DNA from: Dactylonectria macrodidyma
Taxonomy: Eukaryota; Ascomycota; Sordariomycetes; Hypocreales; Nectriaceae
Reading direction: 5' to 3'
DNA length: 64,000 bases
Assembly (NCBI GenBank): GCA_020744425.1
Contig: JAGMUV010000008.1
Span: 186,001 to 250,000, forward strand
The translations under genes were made by a program, and so were the position numbers. The notes beneath the pieces are model-generated. The model had not been told where the DNA came from, ran no database searches, and saw nothing but the letters and a program-made list of their open reading frames with translations. Below are positions 1-10,139 of the stretch, in pieces. Positions within the stretch are counted from its first letter, which is position 1. Each line of letters begins with the position of its first letter.

Positions 1-1082
1 AGTGATAAACACGTGGACGCGCGGATAAGCACAACACTAATTTATTGACAGGTGTCCTTTACGGCTGGCCGGTGAGATCGTTGAGCCAACCGCCGGAGAT
101 GACTTCCTTGATCTGGGTGAGGGAAGATGGGATCCCAAAGCTTCGCACAACCTTCCGGAACGAAAGATGGCAGCTGATTTAATATGTGCGGACACGTCAA
201 GCATTGATGATGGGACGAGATCCCAGCACCGACTGTACACTACGCATTCTCTACTGGCCCTGGGACGGACGACAGAGCCTCGGCCGCTCCGGGTCACTGT
301 CACTGTCACAAAGCCCATCCAGCTGCCAAAAAATTGCACAAAGGAGCAATGCTTTTTCTGTTTCTGGGATGAGAAAAAGCGTCACACTGATCGGATTCGT
401 CCATTCTGCACTCGATAACGAGCGCGGGACCACGTCCACTCTCACCATCTCAGGGGGCTCGATGATCGTCCAATAATTTGTCCCCACCCAAATTGCAAGA
501 GGGCAGACATTGAATTACATGGAACAGATGCTATGAAGAGCCATCTTACCAGACAGCATGACTATGGAATCTTCAATACATATAAAGGAGGGGCACAAGA
601 GAGGGCCATGGAAATGAGGAGGGGAACCAGCGAGACTGTACGGTGTGCACCTGCGGCCCTTTTTGGTATGGCTGCCTCTAGACCTGTGGGTACTCTGAGG
701 TCATGCTATGATGTTAAGGATAGGATAGTGTAGAGCAGTATCTAGTATAATAGAACCAGGAGTTTATAGAGACAAAAGTTTCAGCCAGTTGACTTAAAGG
801 CATGAGCCGAAGGCTTTCTTCACCTGACTGCGGTATAGAGTAATTAAACCATCCTATTTCTAGGGAAACTCAGCTCGTGTGCTGTTTTTGTGTGAATGTG
901 TGCGAATGTGCTAAAGATTTAGGGGTAAATGTGCTAAAGATTCAGGAGAGAATGTGCTAAAATGTAAAGCTTGCACGCCCTCTAGCAGCGTTGTCAGCTG
1001 CCGGTGGTGTTTGGCTAGGTACTTGGAGCGCCCCTGAGGACAGGGTTGGTTACCCCTATAACTGTCCCCTACAGCAGGCCTG
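1..1082. other. No recognisable gene, left edge
   Basis: I see only short, unconvincing open frames here and no protein family, tRNA or repeat that I recognise. The segment ends at the TA dinucleotide that flanks the Tc1/impala-type element. Confidence 0.4.
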
Positions 1083-1084
1083 TA

Positions 1085-2482
1085 CACCGGGGTTCCAAAA
1101 GTCCTGCAACAGCCCCACTTACACCACCACCCTGACCGGAACACATAGAATAAAGATACCAATTCCACAGGCTACAGACTAGCTACGATAAAAGTAACTA
1201 CATTTTTAGATTCCTCAGAGGCGTGGCTTTAATATTTTGTATACCAACCCTTGGCTTTGCGGCAGGCCTCGATCCTCCGCGGCATTGACTCTAGCAGGCC
1301 CCGAATGAAGTCCTGAGGGATAGCTTCCCACGCCGCTTCCAAGCACGCTTTAAATTTTGCGATATCAGCTGCGTTTTTCTTTAATTTGGAAACCCAGGGG
1401 AACATTCTATAGAGATCTCTCTTTAGTCTGGCCCAGACGTGCTCAATAGGGTTTAAATCGGGGCTATGAGGAGGCCAGTCAATAAGAGAGATTCCGTGCT
1501 CAAGCAGGAAGCTCATCGAGACCTTTGATGTGTGGATTCCGGCATTATCTTGCTGGAAATGCCGGGTGCCATTATAATCAGGAAGAAGCCCAGAAGTCAG
1601 AGCTTCAATATAGCTATTAGATGAGTAGCCACCGCGCTTAGAGGCTATGTCTCGGGTCATAATAACCAGCTTGCTTCGGCTCTCCTTGCAAATTGCACCC
1701 CACACCATTATCGTTACATCTCCCTTGCCATGAGCTGTTTTATTGATGAATTTTGGGTCATAGATCTCATGAGTGAACCTCCAGACCCAGGTGCCCGGAT
1801 TAGCGCTGCCATTTTGAGCAGAGCACTCATCAGCGAAGATAACCTAAGGTGTGTAAGTAACGCGTACAGTAGCAGACGAGGGCATCTCAAACACTTAGTC
1901 ATACCTCACCCAATTCTTCTTCTCTTTTCGCCCAGTCGCGCGTAAATTGAAGCCGCTGAGCTGCATCTTCCTTTCGTAAAAAGATCCTCTTCCTAGCTTG
2001 CCATTTGCGCAAGTTAACCTCATTTAAAGTCCGGCGGACAGTCGTAGCGCTGACCCCAAGACTCAGGTCATCCACTAAGTCTTTCCTTGAGACGCTTTCA
2101 TCCTGTCGTACAGCGTTAATAATAGCCCTTTTCGCCCGAGGCGTCAGACTTGGGGGACGCCCGGACCGAGGGCTAGGATCGATTGATGCTGTTGTCTCGA
2201 GCCGTTGAAGCAGACGGCTGATTGTGGCTGTCGTAACCCCAAAACGCGTCGCGACCACACTCCTTTTTTCTCCAGCTTGTACAGCCGCAATAATAGCCGC
2301 ACGAAGCTCGGGGCTAGTTTGTTGTCTTCCTTGGCGATTTCCAGATATTATAGTCCCAAAAGACTGTAAATTGGACGTCATAATAAAAAGTTGTGGATGA
2401 TTGAAGATGAAGGTGGCAGGAAACGCGGTTCCGATCGTCGACGCGAGTCGCGTGGCGTTGCAGGACTTTTGGAACCCCACTG
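1085..2482 (-). mobile_element. Complete Tc1/mariner (impala-like) DNA transposon
   Basis: A 1,398-bp element is bounded by 26-bp terminal inverted repeats (1085-1110 and 2457-2482). The two repeats share the inner 22 bases (GGGGTTCCAAAAGTCCTGCAAC is split across them); the right end begins CAGT, as is usual for Tc1 elements, and the left reads CACC. A TA dinucleotide flanks each end (1083-1084 and 2483-2484), matching the TA target duplication of Tc1/mariner. The only gene inside is an open, intron-containing transposase on the minus strand. Both ends and the coding frame look intact, so it could be a recent arrival. Confidence 0.93.
1229..2381 (-). CDS. Tc1/impala-type DD34E transposase
   Basis: Two exons (2381-1905 and 1843-1229) joined across a 61-nt intron (1904-1844, GTATGA..TTAG) give a 363-residue protein, about the usual size for impala/Tc1 transposases. 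The N-terminal half has paired helix-turn-helix segments (the GVTTATISRLLQRL region) that should bind the inverted repeats. The catalytic triad is visible: D in FADEC just after the intron, D in QQDNAG, and E in PDLNPIEHVW with 34 residues between the last two, hence DD34E. The ATG at 2381 is chosen because upstream codons run into the terminal repeat. There is no internal stop, in contrast to most other elements here. It would act in the nucleus, cutting and pasting its own element at TA sites. Confidence 0.92.
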
Positions 2483-2484
2483 TA

Positions 2485-3340
2485 CGGAGTAATCTGTACC
2501 TTGGTGCTGGCTCCAGCCACAATTGACACGAGCATTTCGAGACTGCCTAGCAGCAGGCTTGAGAGCCTATAGCCGAGACTGCCAAATTCCGGCTCTTGAT
2601 CGAATGCCATTTCCGCAGGCATAATCACACTATCAATGGTTCTCGACCGAGCCCATCTCTGTATCATAATCATACCTGAACTGGTCGAAAAGGCCCAATC
2701 CCAATAATGATACACGTTCTCTCGAGATACCTTCACAACGGTCCCGCTATTTGGCAACAACATGTGTTTAGTCGATGCCGGAATTGCAAGCCAAAGTGGA
2801 GGAAGGAGTGGCTAGAGGCATGCAGGGCGGAAAGGCAGGCCAAGAGCAAGATGGAGAGCACGGAAGTATCTCTACGAACCAGAGGCAGCGGGGCGACTTT
2901 GGACCTCTGCCGAATGGCTAGCTGTCTCCCGGTTTCAACATTGGACATGTCATTGATCGATGGACCTTTTGGTGAGCGCGGGTGTGGAATGCACTAGTGA
3001 CATTTAGAGGGGCTGTCGTTCTAGACTGGTCCATTCTGTGACTACTTGTCGGTCACTGTAACGCTAGTTCTATGCCTGTGGATTTAGTGTTGCTGGTGGC
3101 GCAGGTCTCGACCACATAAGAACAGAGCGTGCGGCGGATTCCGTCGCTCACGCATACATGATAAGTAGGACAGGCACTTAGGTGATATTCCATCACTCGA
3201 TGTTCAGCGAAATTTCGATCCACAGATCTAGCCTAACGTAGATGAAAACCACAACATCATAGTGGTGGCAAAATGGAGCCGCGTTTTGCATCACACCCGC
3301 AAGGGTAATTATAGACCGGGAATGGCAGTCAACTGAGGTC
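2485..3340. other. No recognisable gene
   Basis: A minus-strand open frame at about 2500-2763 looks protein-like but matches no family I know, and it is cut by the Tc1 element at 2484. The rest shows nothing. Confidence 0.3.
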
Positions 3341-3586
3341 TCCAAATTGTCTCATGGGTACTCCCCGGATATATATTACGGAGCCTCTGTGGCAATACGT
3401 GCTCTCCAGGCTTACCCGCCGCAGAAAATACTTCCGGTCACATTCATTCCGCCTTCATCACATTCGCGCACTCGACAAACCTCACAGTCCAGTTACCTAC
3501 GACATCTTTGTTCTTCGAAGAATTTACGACCCAGGTCTACTGCACAAACGGCGACTCTCCATCAAATGTTTACTAACGTTATTGAA

Positions 3587-4315
3587 ATGTCCACGACAAG
3601 GCCACGACGTCCTACCCTCAGCGAGATCCTCTTGGATGTCTCTTCGCCGCCATGGACTCTACACGCCTTCATGGCTCATCTCTCCCAACACCACTGCAGG
3701 GAGACTCTCGAGTTCACCCTAGACGCCGAAAATTATGCTTCCTTCTATAACCAGCTAGTTTCCGAGAGCCCTATGTCGCGTGATAGAACTGATCGTGTAA
3801 ACTCGTCATGGCAAAAGCTGATACGGATCTATATCGCTCCTTGTGGACCGCGACAAGTCAATATCTCTGGTCGAGAGCGAGATCACCTCTTGAATCTCCC
3901 GTGTGGACCTCAACCCCTTCACCCTTCCGAACTTGATGAGTCTCGCCGAATTATCTACGACCTCATGAACGACTCCCTCCTCGTCCCCTTCCTAGAGTCG
4001 GTTAGTCCCATGCAGCACGAAAGTCCGCTTGAGGAGCAGATACGCTCCCCCGACGTTCGTCCCCAACTAAGCGTCGGTTGGGATGCCGCACGATCGGTTT
4101 CCTCGAGACATACCATGGAGTTCGAGGGCTGGGTGGATGACGGCAACAGGAATTCACTCCTCTCAGAGTCGACCCTCCACATATCTCCAGGAGGGTTTCA
4201 TCATGTCGTCGCCGTATATAAGAAATGTTGGAAAAGGGTCAGGCGCCATGCTACGTTGCACCCACAAAAGTTTAAATTTTGCACTTCATACGATACCATC
4301 TGCTGCTTCAAGTGA
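3587..4315 (+). CDS. RGS-domain (regulator of G-protein signalling) protein
   Basis: The frame is open from 3347, with candidate ATGs at 3566 and 3587; I take 3587 because the residues after it (RRPTLSEILLDVSSPPW) start the conserved segment. What follows resembles the RGS fold of fungal RgsB/Rax1-like proteins: a helical segment with the HCRETLEFTLDAENY motif (about residues 33-47), a middle helix ending at WQKLIRIYI, and the closing SRRIIYDLMNDSLLVPFLES helix. RGS proteins speed GTP hydrolysis by heterotrimeric G-alpha subunits and damp signalling at the membrane. The domain appears complete and free of stops. The C-terminal 40 residues are basic and unlike the family, so a missed intron or truncation at the 3' end is likely. 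I am sure of the domain, less so of the gene model. Confidence 0.68.
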   Translation: MSTTRPRRPTLSEILLDVSSPPWTLHAFMAHLSQHHCRETLEFTLDAENYASFYNQLVSESPMSRDRTDRVNSSWQKLIRIYIAPCGPRQVNISGRERDHLLNLPCGPQPLHPSELDESRRIIYDLMNDSLLVPFLESVSPMQHESPLEEQIRSPDVRPQLSVGWDAARSVSSRHTMEFEGWVDDGNRNSLLSESTLHISPGGFHHVVAVYKKCWKRVRRHATLHPQKFKFCTSYDTICCFK

Positions 4316-4509
4316 GCGGCCTTGAAAACTGCGAAAACGCGAAGAGGCGAAGATATGAGAGGGGCAAGAGGATCGGTTACAATAGGACCATGCCTTTATT
4401 AAGGGTCCTAGTTTCGATGTTAGCTTTGGCGCGTGTTATTATATTGCGAAGAAAAGCTATAGAAATAATTAAATTTAAATTTTAAGGTCGAAAAAACCGA
4501 AGGAAGCCT

Positions 4510-4895
4510 TCGAAACATGGTGGTCAACTTCCGCCCCCGAGCAAATACAAGAGATTCAACCTCAAGGCAACTATACGCTGCCCGCCGGAGCTCTCGCTCC
4601 CTCGGGCTTCTTTGCACCATTTACTCGCAGCAAGGTCCCTCCATGGGGATTTCGCTGCATACCACGAACGATTCAACCACGAGGACGCGCGAGTGACCTG
4701 CTCGTGCGGTCGACGCAAAGCACCTGACCATGTCTGCTACTGCAGAAAAGTACCGCGGCGGTGTCGAATGAGGCTTGTCCCATCGCCGACCGCAACAGTC
4801 AACCTCGCAATAGGAAGAAATTTCGACAAGTACACCAAGCCGGCCAAATCAAGCGCCTTCTTCGAGAAGATTTGCCCGCGTCACTAGACGAGGCA
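4510..4895 (+). pseudogene. LINE C-terminal fragment with zinc knuckle
   Basis: Plus-strand frames carry the end of a non-LTR retrotransposon polyprotein: LLAARSLHGDFAAYHERF, then a CSCG..K.PDHVCYC knuckle and a trailing AFFEKICPRH. The upstream part lies in another frame, so the copy is broken. The sequence differs from the other LINE ends in the window, so this is a second LINE family. Confidence 0.6.
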
Positions 4896-4899
4896 GATC

Positions 4900-5280
4900 C
4901 GAGACGCACTCGCGTCTCCTCCTCTCCCTCTATTCTCTATTCTCTCCTCTCTTTTGTTCCTTTTCTTCAACTACATGGGCTCGGCCGCCTCGTGCAGCCA
5001 CGCCAATGCTCTCTTCCCAGTCTCACTGAAGAAGACTGTCTCATACATAGCGGATAGTGCTGTGTCGCATTGCCAGCTACACTAAAAGGGAATGCGCACT
5101 CCGCTAGAACGTAGTGCAAATACTATAGATATACTGAATGTGACATGCTGTAATAGCCGCGCCTGGTCATCCCGCTGACGGGTAACAGGCTCGACACAAT
5201 GCGCCTTTGAGCCGATGATATGCTGGATAGTGGTCTGTTCCGTAGTTTACGAAGGCTTTGCGTAGAATTTAGCATTAGAG
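4900..5280. other. No recognisable gene
   Basis: A pyrimidine-rich stretch around 4915-4965 and short frames only. Nothing further can be supported before the next LINE fragment. Confidence 0.3.
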
Positions 5281-5284
5281 ACTC

Positions 5285-5861
5285 TAGCTCAGCACGTCCT
5301 GTGCCCCAATAGGGGACTTTAAGGGCCTCACGGCCCTCGGACGAGCAGTCGAGACAATGGAACATTTTCTTTTTCGATGCACCAAGTGGGATGCACAACG
5401 CGAAGGCATAAGACAAATCGGGCAAAGCGAGATGGGAAACCTGTCGTTCTTTTTGGGAGGAAAGTCGGCATTGGACGGACCGAAGTGGTCACCTAACCTA
5501 CAGGCGGTGCGAGCAACGATCAAATTTGCGATGAAGACGGGAAGACTGGGAGTGAAGTAGGAGAATGGGACATACTAATAACCGGAACCAGGAAACATTG
5601 ACACAATACTAACACAATGCAGCCTCATGTTGACAGACCATGCTTCAGCTGCTGAGGATAGGATGCTGAACACTTGGAGAAATTGGCCGTCAAGCAGGCC
5701 TGTCAGAGAGTCAAGCGAGGCCAAAAGAAAGTGATTCAGGGAGAGAAAGCGGGGCTTTACTTTGTGGTCAGGATTGAAGTGGCAGAAATGTAAATAGCAT
5801 AGCGTGTTCCATGGCCCTATGAGATCCGTTCTCCCGGGCGTAATAAATCTACTACTACTAT
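5285..5861 (+). mobile_element. 5'-truncated Tad-like LINE, 3' end
   Basis: The coding part (to 5560) ends with the LINE RNase-H tail signatures EHFLFRCTKW, LSFFLGGKSA and QAVRATIKFAMKTGRL. About 270 bp of 3' untranslated sequence follows, closing with CCGGGCGTAATAAA (5834-5847) and a short (CTA)n tail to 5861. The same end motif, with a different microsatellite tail, ends the LINEs near 33.7 and 63.1 kb. The copy lacks everything 5' of the last 90 or so codons, as is typical of incomplete reverse transcription. Confidence 0.75.
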
Positions 5862-7058
5862 ATTGCAAGCGTCGTCCCACTTAGGCCCTGAGGATGCATG
5901 ACCAGAACACCAGTGCATGCTTGACAAAAGACGATAAGGCGACCAATTGCCTAGCGACCAAAAGGCCGAGAGGTCCAGAGATTCCTTAAGCAAGTTTGAA
6001 CACGGCAGGTCTAGAGCGGTCACTGCATGTTCGCTAGGGGAGGGTTGGGGCGATGGCTGGTGGTGACAAATAATTAGCCGCACATCGCCAAACAGCCGCG
6101 TCGTACTCGGAAACTTAAGCTTGATTCGGTGTTGTCAGACAGAGAGATCCAGATCCCGTATTAGCCGGATCTACAGGAAAAATCCCGTCCTCCACTATCC
6201 GGTATGGCATCGGCCCCAAGGCGCTCCGTGTTGAGCCTGTCGTCCGTCAGCGGGATGGGGGGGACCGGGTGGTATTATGTTAGGATGACGCAAATATTGC
6301 ATCATCGGTCCACCTCCCCAACGATTGTAACGCCATATTACCTAACGATTACTAGTTGTAGCAGTGGTGGAACAGACCAAGCTCACATTTCCAGGTATAA
6401 AAAGGAACAGTAGCTAATCCGTCTAATAAATCTATTCTTTACCACTTCAATCTCATAGCGAGAATAGAAGTATCGTTTTCATGTCGCCAAGCCATTATGA
6501 AGAGGCCGCGGCCTTACAAGCCTTGATAAAGGGTACCATTATTATTCCACGAGTGGTTCTTCTGCCTCTAACTACGCACAGCGAATTTGCGAGTTTTACA
6601 CCCACAACAACAACAACAACAACAACTGGAAGTTGTGACATACGAGTATGAACACAAAGCTTATGCTTGTGTGATCAGCTTGTCGAATGATCCCGACTAC
6701 GTGGGAGTCGAGCTCGGTATCCTACACCAAGGCGATCCAGGAAATGTACAATGGGGGGTAGCGGAGTCGTTAGCGAGTCTTTTCCGCAAAACACAACAGC
6801 TATTGGGGGAACAAATGCAAGAACAAAATCTAATCAAGAAACAGCAACCCTGGTGACAACTCATTCAGGGATAATCACTGTAATGTACGTCACGTATCCT
6901 GTGTATATTTTTATTGAGTAGTGCTATTCGGGCTGTATTAATCACATGACTGCGTAATTTCTCAACTACATTCAACCAATGCTCCCCATTACACCAAAAT
7001 TATAGTGTCAGCAGGAGGATGCGAATAATATCGAGCAGTTCAATTGAAATCTACACAT
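5862..7058. other. Gene-poor segment with CAA microsatellite
   Basis: A (CAA)n run lies near 6602-6626, inside an 89-codon frame (6587-6856) whose glutamine run is simply the repeat. I see no recognised gene in this interval. Confidence 0.35.
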
Positions 7059-7060
7059 TA

Positions 7061-7314
7061 TCCCTTTGACCGTGGTAAGACTACACTTAACCCATAGTCC
7101 CCATAGAGGCCCGGGAGATCAGCGGTACGCTGGTTGACTTCAAAAGGTTACGTGGCTATGCGAAGGGCTATGTATTTCAATGTAGATCTCTAACAGCCGT
7201 GACTTCTAGCGCCTCATAAAATAGGTGAAACCTCTTGTACCTCGCCTTACTCTCCTTTCGTTGGTTTGAATCCCCGCTACTAGCGCAAGTGTAGCCTTAC
7301 CACGGTCAAAGGGA
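7061..7314. mobile_element. piggyBac-derived MITE, copy 1
   Basis: A 254-bp non-coding element with termini TCCCTTTGACCGTGGTAAG and its reverse complement, flanked by TA on both sides (7059-7060, 7315-7316). The ends are those of the intact piggyBac at 58280-60413, and the inner right end also matches that element (AAATAGGTG, then TCGTTGGT, then CTAGCG). It is therefore most likely a deletion derivative mobilised in trans. An A-box-like GATCAGCGGTACGC (7117-7130) and a B-box-like GGTTTGAATCC (7263-7273) are present. Confidence 0.88.
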
Positions 7315-7316
7315 TA

Positions 7317-8130
7317 ACAGCCTGCGAGCCCGACTACGGCGAAATCGTTGAAAAAGGTGCATTTCCGTTGGTCCGACTGATGCTCCGGCTGCTTGGCGCG
7401 CCAATTGAAGCTCCAATTGAAGCTATCGCGATACCTTCGATTGCAAGGAAGAGGTGATGTTGCAAGGTCTGAATTGACAGAAATTGCTCCCTGGTATGCC
7501 AGAGAGTTGTAAGCGAGGGTGGTCACGTGGGCACAGGCTTTTCCCGATACGGCTAGACCTGTCAGGTCATGTGATAGATTTCCTCTTTAGGCAAGCGGAT
7601 TTTTTAACACAGGAGACGCATCCCGCACGCGGGCTACCAAGAAGAGCCTTGAGGAACGAGATTAAAGCCGAAAATTTTGGATAGTTTTCATTATTTCGAA
7701 CTGATAGCATATTAAATCACTGAGGTAGTACGACCGGAAGGCCGGCTTTTGTGGCGTCATCCCAAGCTGGACTGTGAGGTGTGATTGGCATGTCGAGGCT
7801 ATGAAACGTATTATGACACTTTTGTCAAACACAGGAAAACCTTAAAGGTAACCCACGCGGAAGTACATTCTAAGACTGTTTTCAAGAAAGCTCACAATGT
7901 GAGGTATTAGGGTCAATCCACTTGATGACAAGGGAAAATACAGACGTCGTGGCCTTTCTCTCTCATCTTAAGCATGGCGACATGCCCAGTTCAGTTCCAA
8001 TTTCCCTGCAACAATATCCCTAAAGGTCTGAATTTTACTCACAAGATTTCAAAGAGTCTCGTTAGGCCTCTATCCTATGCCCAGTAAGATAATTCATATG
8101 CCTATCATTTTTAATATGCAGTGCTCTCTT
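7317..8130. other. No recognisable gene; possible Helitron-type terminus
   Basis: The minus strand at 7657-7646 reads GTTCCTCAAGGC, followed by a CCCGCGTGCGGG palindrome (7633-7622). The same motif lies downstream of both Helitron helicase ends in the window. No gene is seen here. Confidence 0.35.
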
Positions 8131-8520
8131 TTTTAAAAGAACACGAACCAGCTTGTCACGCAGCGTCTAATCCATTTTGCGGAATTTGCGGATTACCTAT
8201 TGCAACTATTCTGTAGATGCCAATATCCTTTATTCATAAAGAGGGTGATCCCCCACGTTGGGGTTCTTATCAGCAGCGTATGTAGGAAAGGCGAATGTGA
8301 AAGCCAGCTACGACAAGCCATCCAGGAGGAGATATTTGAAGTTGGGGCAGGGGCCGAGGCTCGGGTAGGAGCTATAGTTTGCGCGGTGTGTGGAAGATAG
8401 AAGGGATCAGGAAGTGTGGGCGGTATAAGGCTGTGGCACACTGTGGCAAAGACCACCAGAAGGCAGACTGGAAGACACATAGGGGAGCGTGTGTATCTCG
8501 GGATGAAGAAAGCGACTGAG
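8131..8520 (+). pseudogene. MYND zinc-finger pseudogene
   Basis: The reading starts KEHEPACHAASNPFC and ends with a MYND finger, KAVAHCGKDHQKADWKTHRGAC, in another frame. It aligns along its length with the intact minus-strand MYND gene at 22635-23294 (KEHEPACRSASGAFC; VAYCGKDHQKADWKVHKKAC). Damage includes a TAG where the intact copy has glutamine (LQSPIS, so CAG to TAG), a further TAG near 8398, and at least one frameshift. The two copies are clearly paralogues but well diverged, so this is an old copy. Confidence 0.72.
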
Positions 8521-8569
8521 CAGGGGAGTCATCTTGTAAGAGTCGCCGTGCAAGATCGAGAGTTGTGGC

Positions 8570-9044
8570 TAGGTATAGGATAGTAGGGCGGTGGCACGGA
8601 TCTGGTGACGGTCACCATCGGGCACCACTATCCTGGTAAGTAGCGGCGATACTCTTCGAAGTTGGAGACGTTACCAGGGTATCTAGGAAGGTCAGCCCGT
8701 GTGAGGCTGAGTTTAAGTCGTGACATACCTCGACAAACTGAGGGCCTGGACGCTGATCTCTAGCATGCCGCCCACAAACTGGACGGCGGAGAAGCGGCCG
8801 TCTGCATAGAAGAACGTGTTAGGGGTGTAGAGTTCCGCTCTTCTCGCGTCAGATAGGCATAAATGCGGGTGCGGATGGGGTTAATGTTAATGCGAGAACT
8901 ATAGAAGCTATCCTCATCGAAGATGTTAACTTCAGTCTGGATTCCCACGTAGTTAGGTGCGTTTTCCCGACCCGGGTCGTCTGTATCGCTATCAACAAAG
9001 TCTCACAAGTCGATAGTATTTAAGAAGGTTGCCTGCCGAGACAT
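8570..9044 (-). pseudogene. Decayed two-exon conserved fungal hypothetical gene
   Basis: Reading from ATG at 9044 gives MSRQATFLNTIDL, a TGA, then DSDTDDPGRENAPNYVGIQT and VNIFDEDSFYSSRINI. A further shifted frame gives FYADGRFSAVQFVGG up to a GTATGT splice donor near 8725. A second exon encodes NVSNFEEYRRYLPG then TAG (position of an expected Q) and WCPMVTVT. The phrasing resembles a hypothetical protein family I associate with fungal accessory regions; its function is unknown to me. Stops and a frameshift make it non-functional. Confidence 0.5.
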
Positions 9045-9370
9045 GACGAATAGAGGTCGAAGGTGAAGGAAGTCGCGGAAAGGGGCAGGAAGTCAGGGGG
9101 TGGTATAGGCAGCTTATATAGAGGAGTAATTCCAAATCCTTAATACACCACCTTCATCGAGCCTTCAGGGGCTGTGACGGATGTGGTATTAGAGGAAGAA
9201 ACCTTGATATATCTGCAAAGCGATTGGCGAAGGACAGGACACCGGCTGACATTGTAAAGTCACTATGGTTTCAAAGCAAGATAGCTCCTGTCTCTGCATC
9301 TCAGGATAGAATGGTTTCTGAGCTTCTACCGGATCAAAGGATCAGGGGAGACCCGGGGCGAGACGCAGAG

Positions 9371-9532
9371 TGTTGGAGATCACAAGTGTGAGGCGACCAA
9401 GTCGGTGGCAAGGTGTGGAAGAAGGAGGAACATTCTACAAGAGATCGTGCCTGTACATAAACAGTGGTTCCCCTACTGCACATTTAGCATGAAAAAAAAA
9501 GCATTTTAATATCTTCTCATTTCAACACAGAG
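9371..9532 (+). repeat. Dispersed repeat, copy 1 (partner at 56.65 kb)
   Basis: About 160 bp beginning TGTTGGAGATCACAAGTGTG recurs nearly identically at 56647-56808 in the same orientation. Differences are a few substitutions and a short A-run insertion here. In the second copy the frame is open and reads KCEATKSVARCGRR then WFPYCTF, so this may be the tail of a dispersed coding element. I do not recognise the family. Confidence 0.7.
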
Positions 9533-9586
9533 AACGGATTCTCAGACTAGGCAGGAGCAAGGCCCGGGGTCGGGTGGTAGGAGGTT

Positions 9587-10130
9587 ATGGAGAAGGTGGC
9601 AGGATTATTTATCTGGGGCCCTGCGTCATGTTTTATGCAGCGTGGCAGAAATACTGAGAAAGGAGAGCTATTGAAGGCGAGAGACCTCCGCTTCGTCGGT
9701 ATGCCGCCCGGTGCGATCCTCCTGCCGCCTATCAGCATCAAAATAGAATGCCAGAGGAAGCGGCCGTGGCAGAAGAACAACGTCAGTCGGCGGGGGCTGC
9801 TATGTGCCGCGGCTTTCGCCTGTACGGACTACAAAGTCCTAAGCAAAATGTTAGATCGGGTTGCCCTCGAACTGCGCGGAACTAGGACGATGAATATCGA
9901 CAGTTAGGCGGTCCCGATGTAATGCGACCCGTATAGTCTGTACGTGCAGCTGTCGCGGTGCAAGTCGCTGGACGGCATCCTGCTCCTTTCAAAGGCGCGA
10001 GAGAGGGACTTCGTAGGCAACAAGGCGCCTGACAACATGGTTGCAGCGGAGGGGAGGCTGAAACGGTTAAGCGGCGCAACAATCAGAGAAGCAGAGCTGT
10101 GGGACTGGTCGGGATAAGAACTGACCAAGA
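9587..10130 (+). pseudogene. Helitron helicase C-terminus, decayed
   Basis: The plus-strand reading FVGMPPGAILLPPISIKI, RKRPWQ, AAAFACTDYKV, ALELRGTRT is followed after stops (TAG at 9905-9907, TAA at 9920-9922) by CDPYSLYVQLSRC and GNKAPDNM. It matches the C-terminal part of the nearly intact Helitron helicase at 15078-16103, including the superfamily-1 helicase motif VI region (YVQLSRC). Everything upstream is absent, so this is a 3' remnant. A GTTCCTCAAGGC motif and a hairpin follow at 10499-10539, in the same relative place as in the large Helitron. Confidence 0.82.
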
Positions 10131-10139
10131 AGCGAGATA

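Noticed and set aside
6587..6856. 89-codon frame with a glutamine run as a gene
   Set aside because: The run is a CAA microsatellite and the rest has no recognised similarity or splice context.
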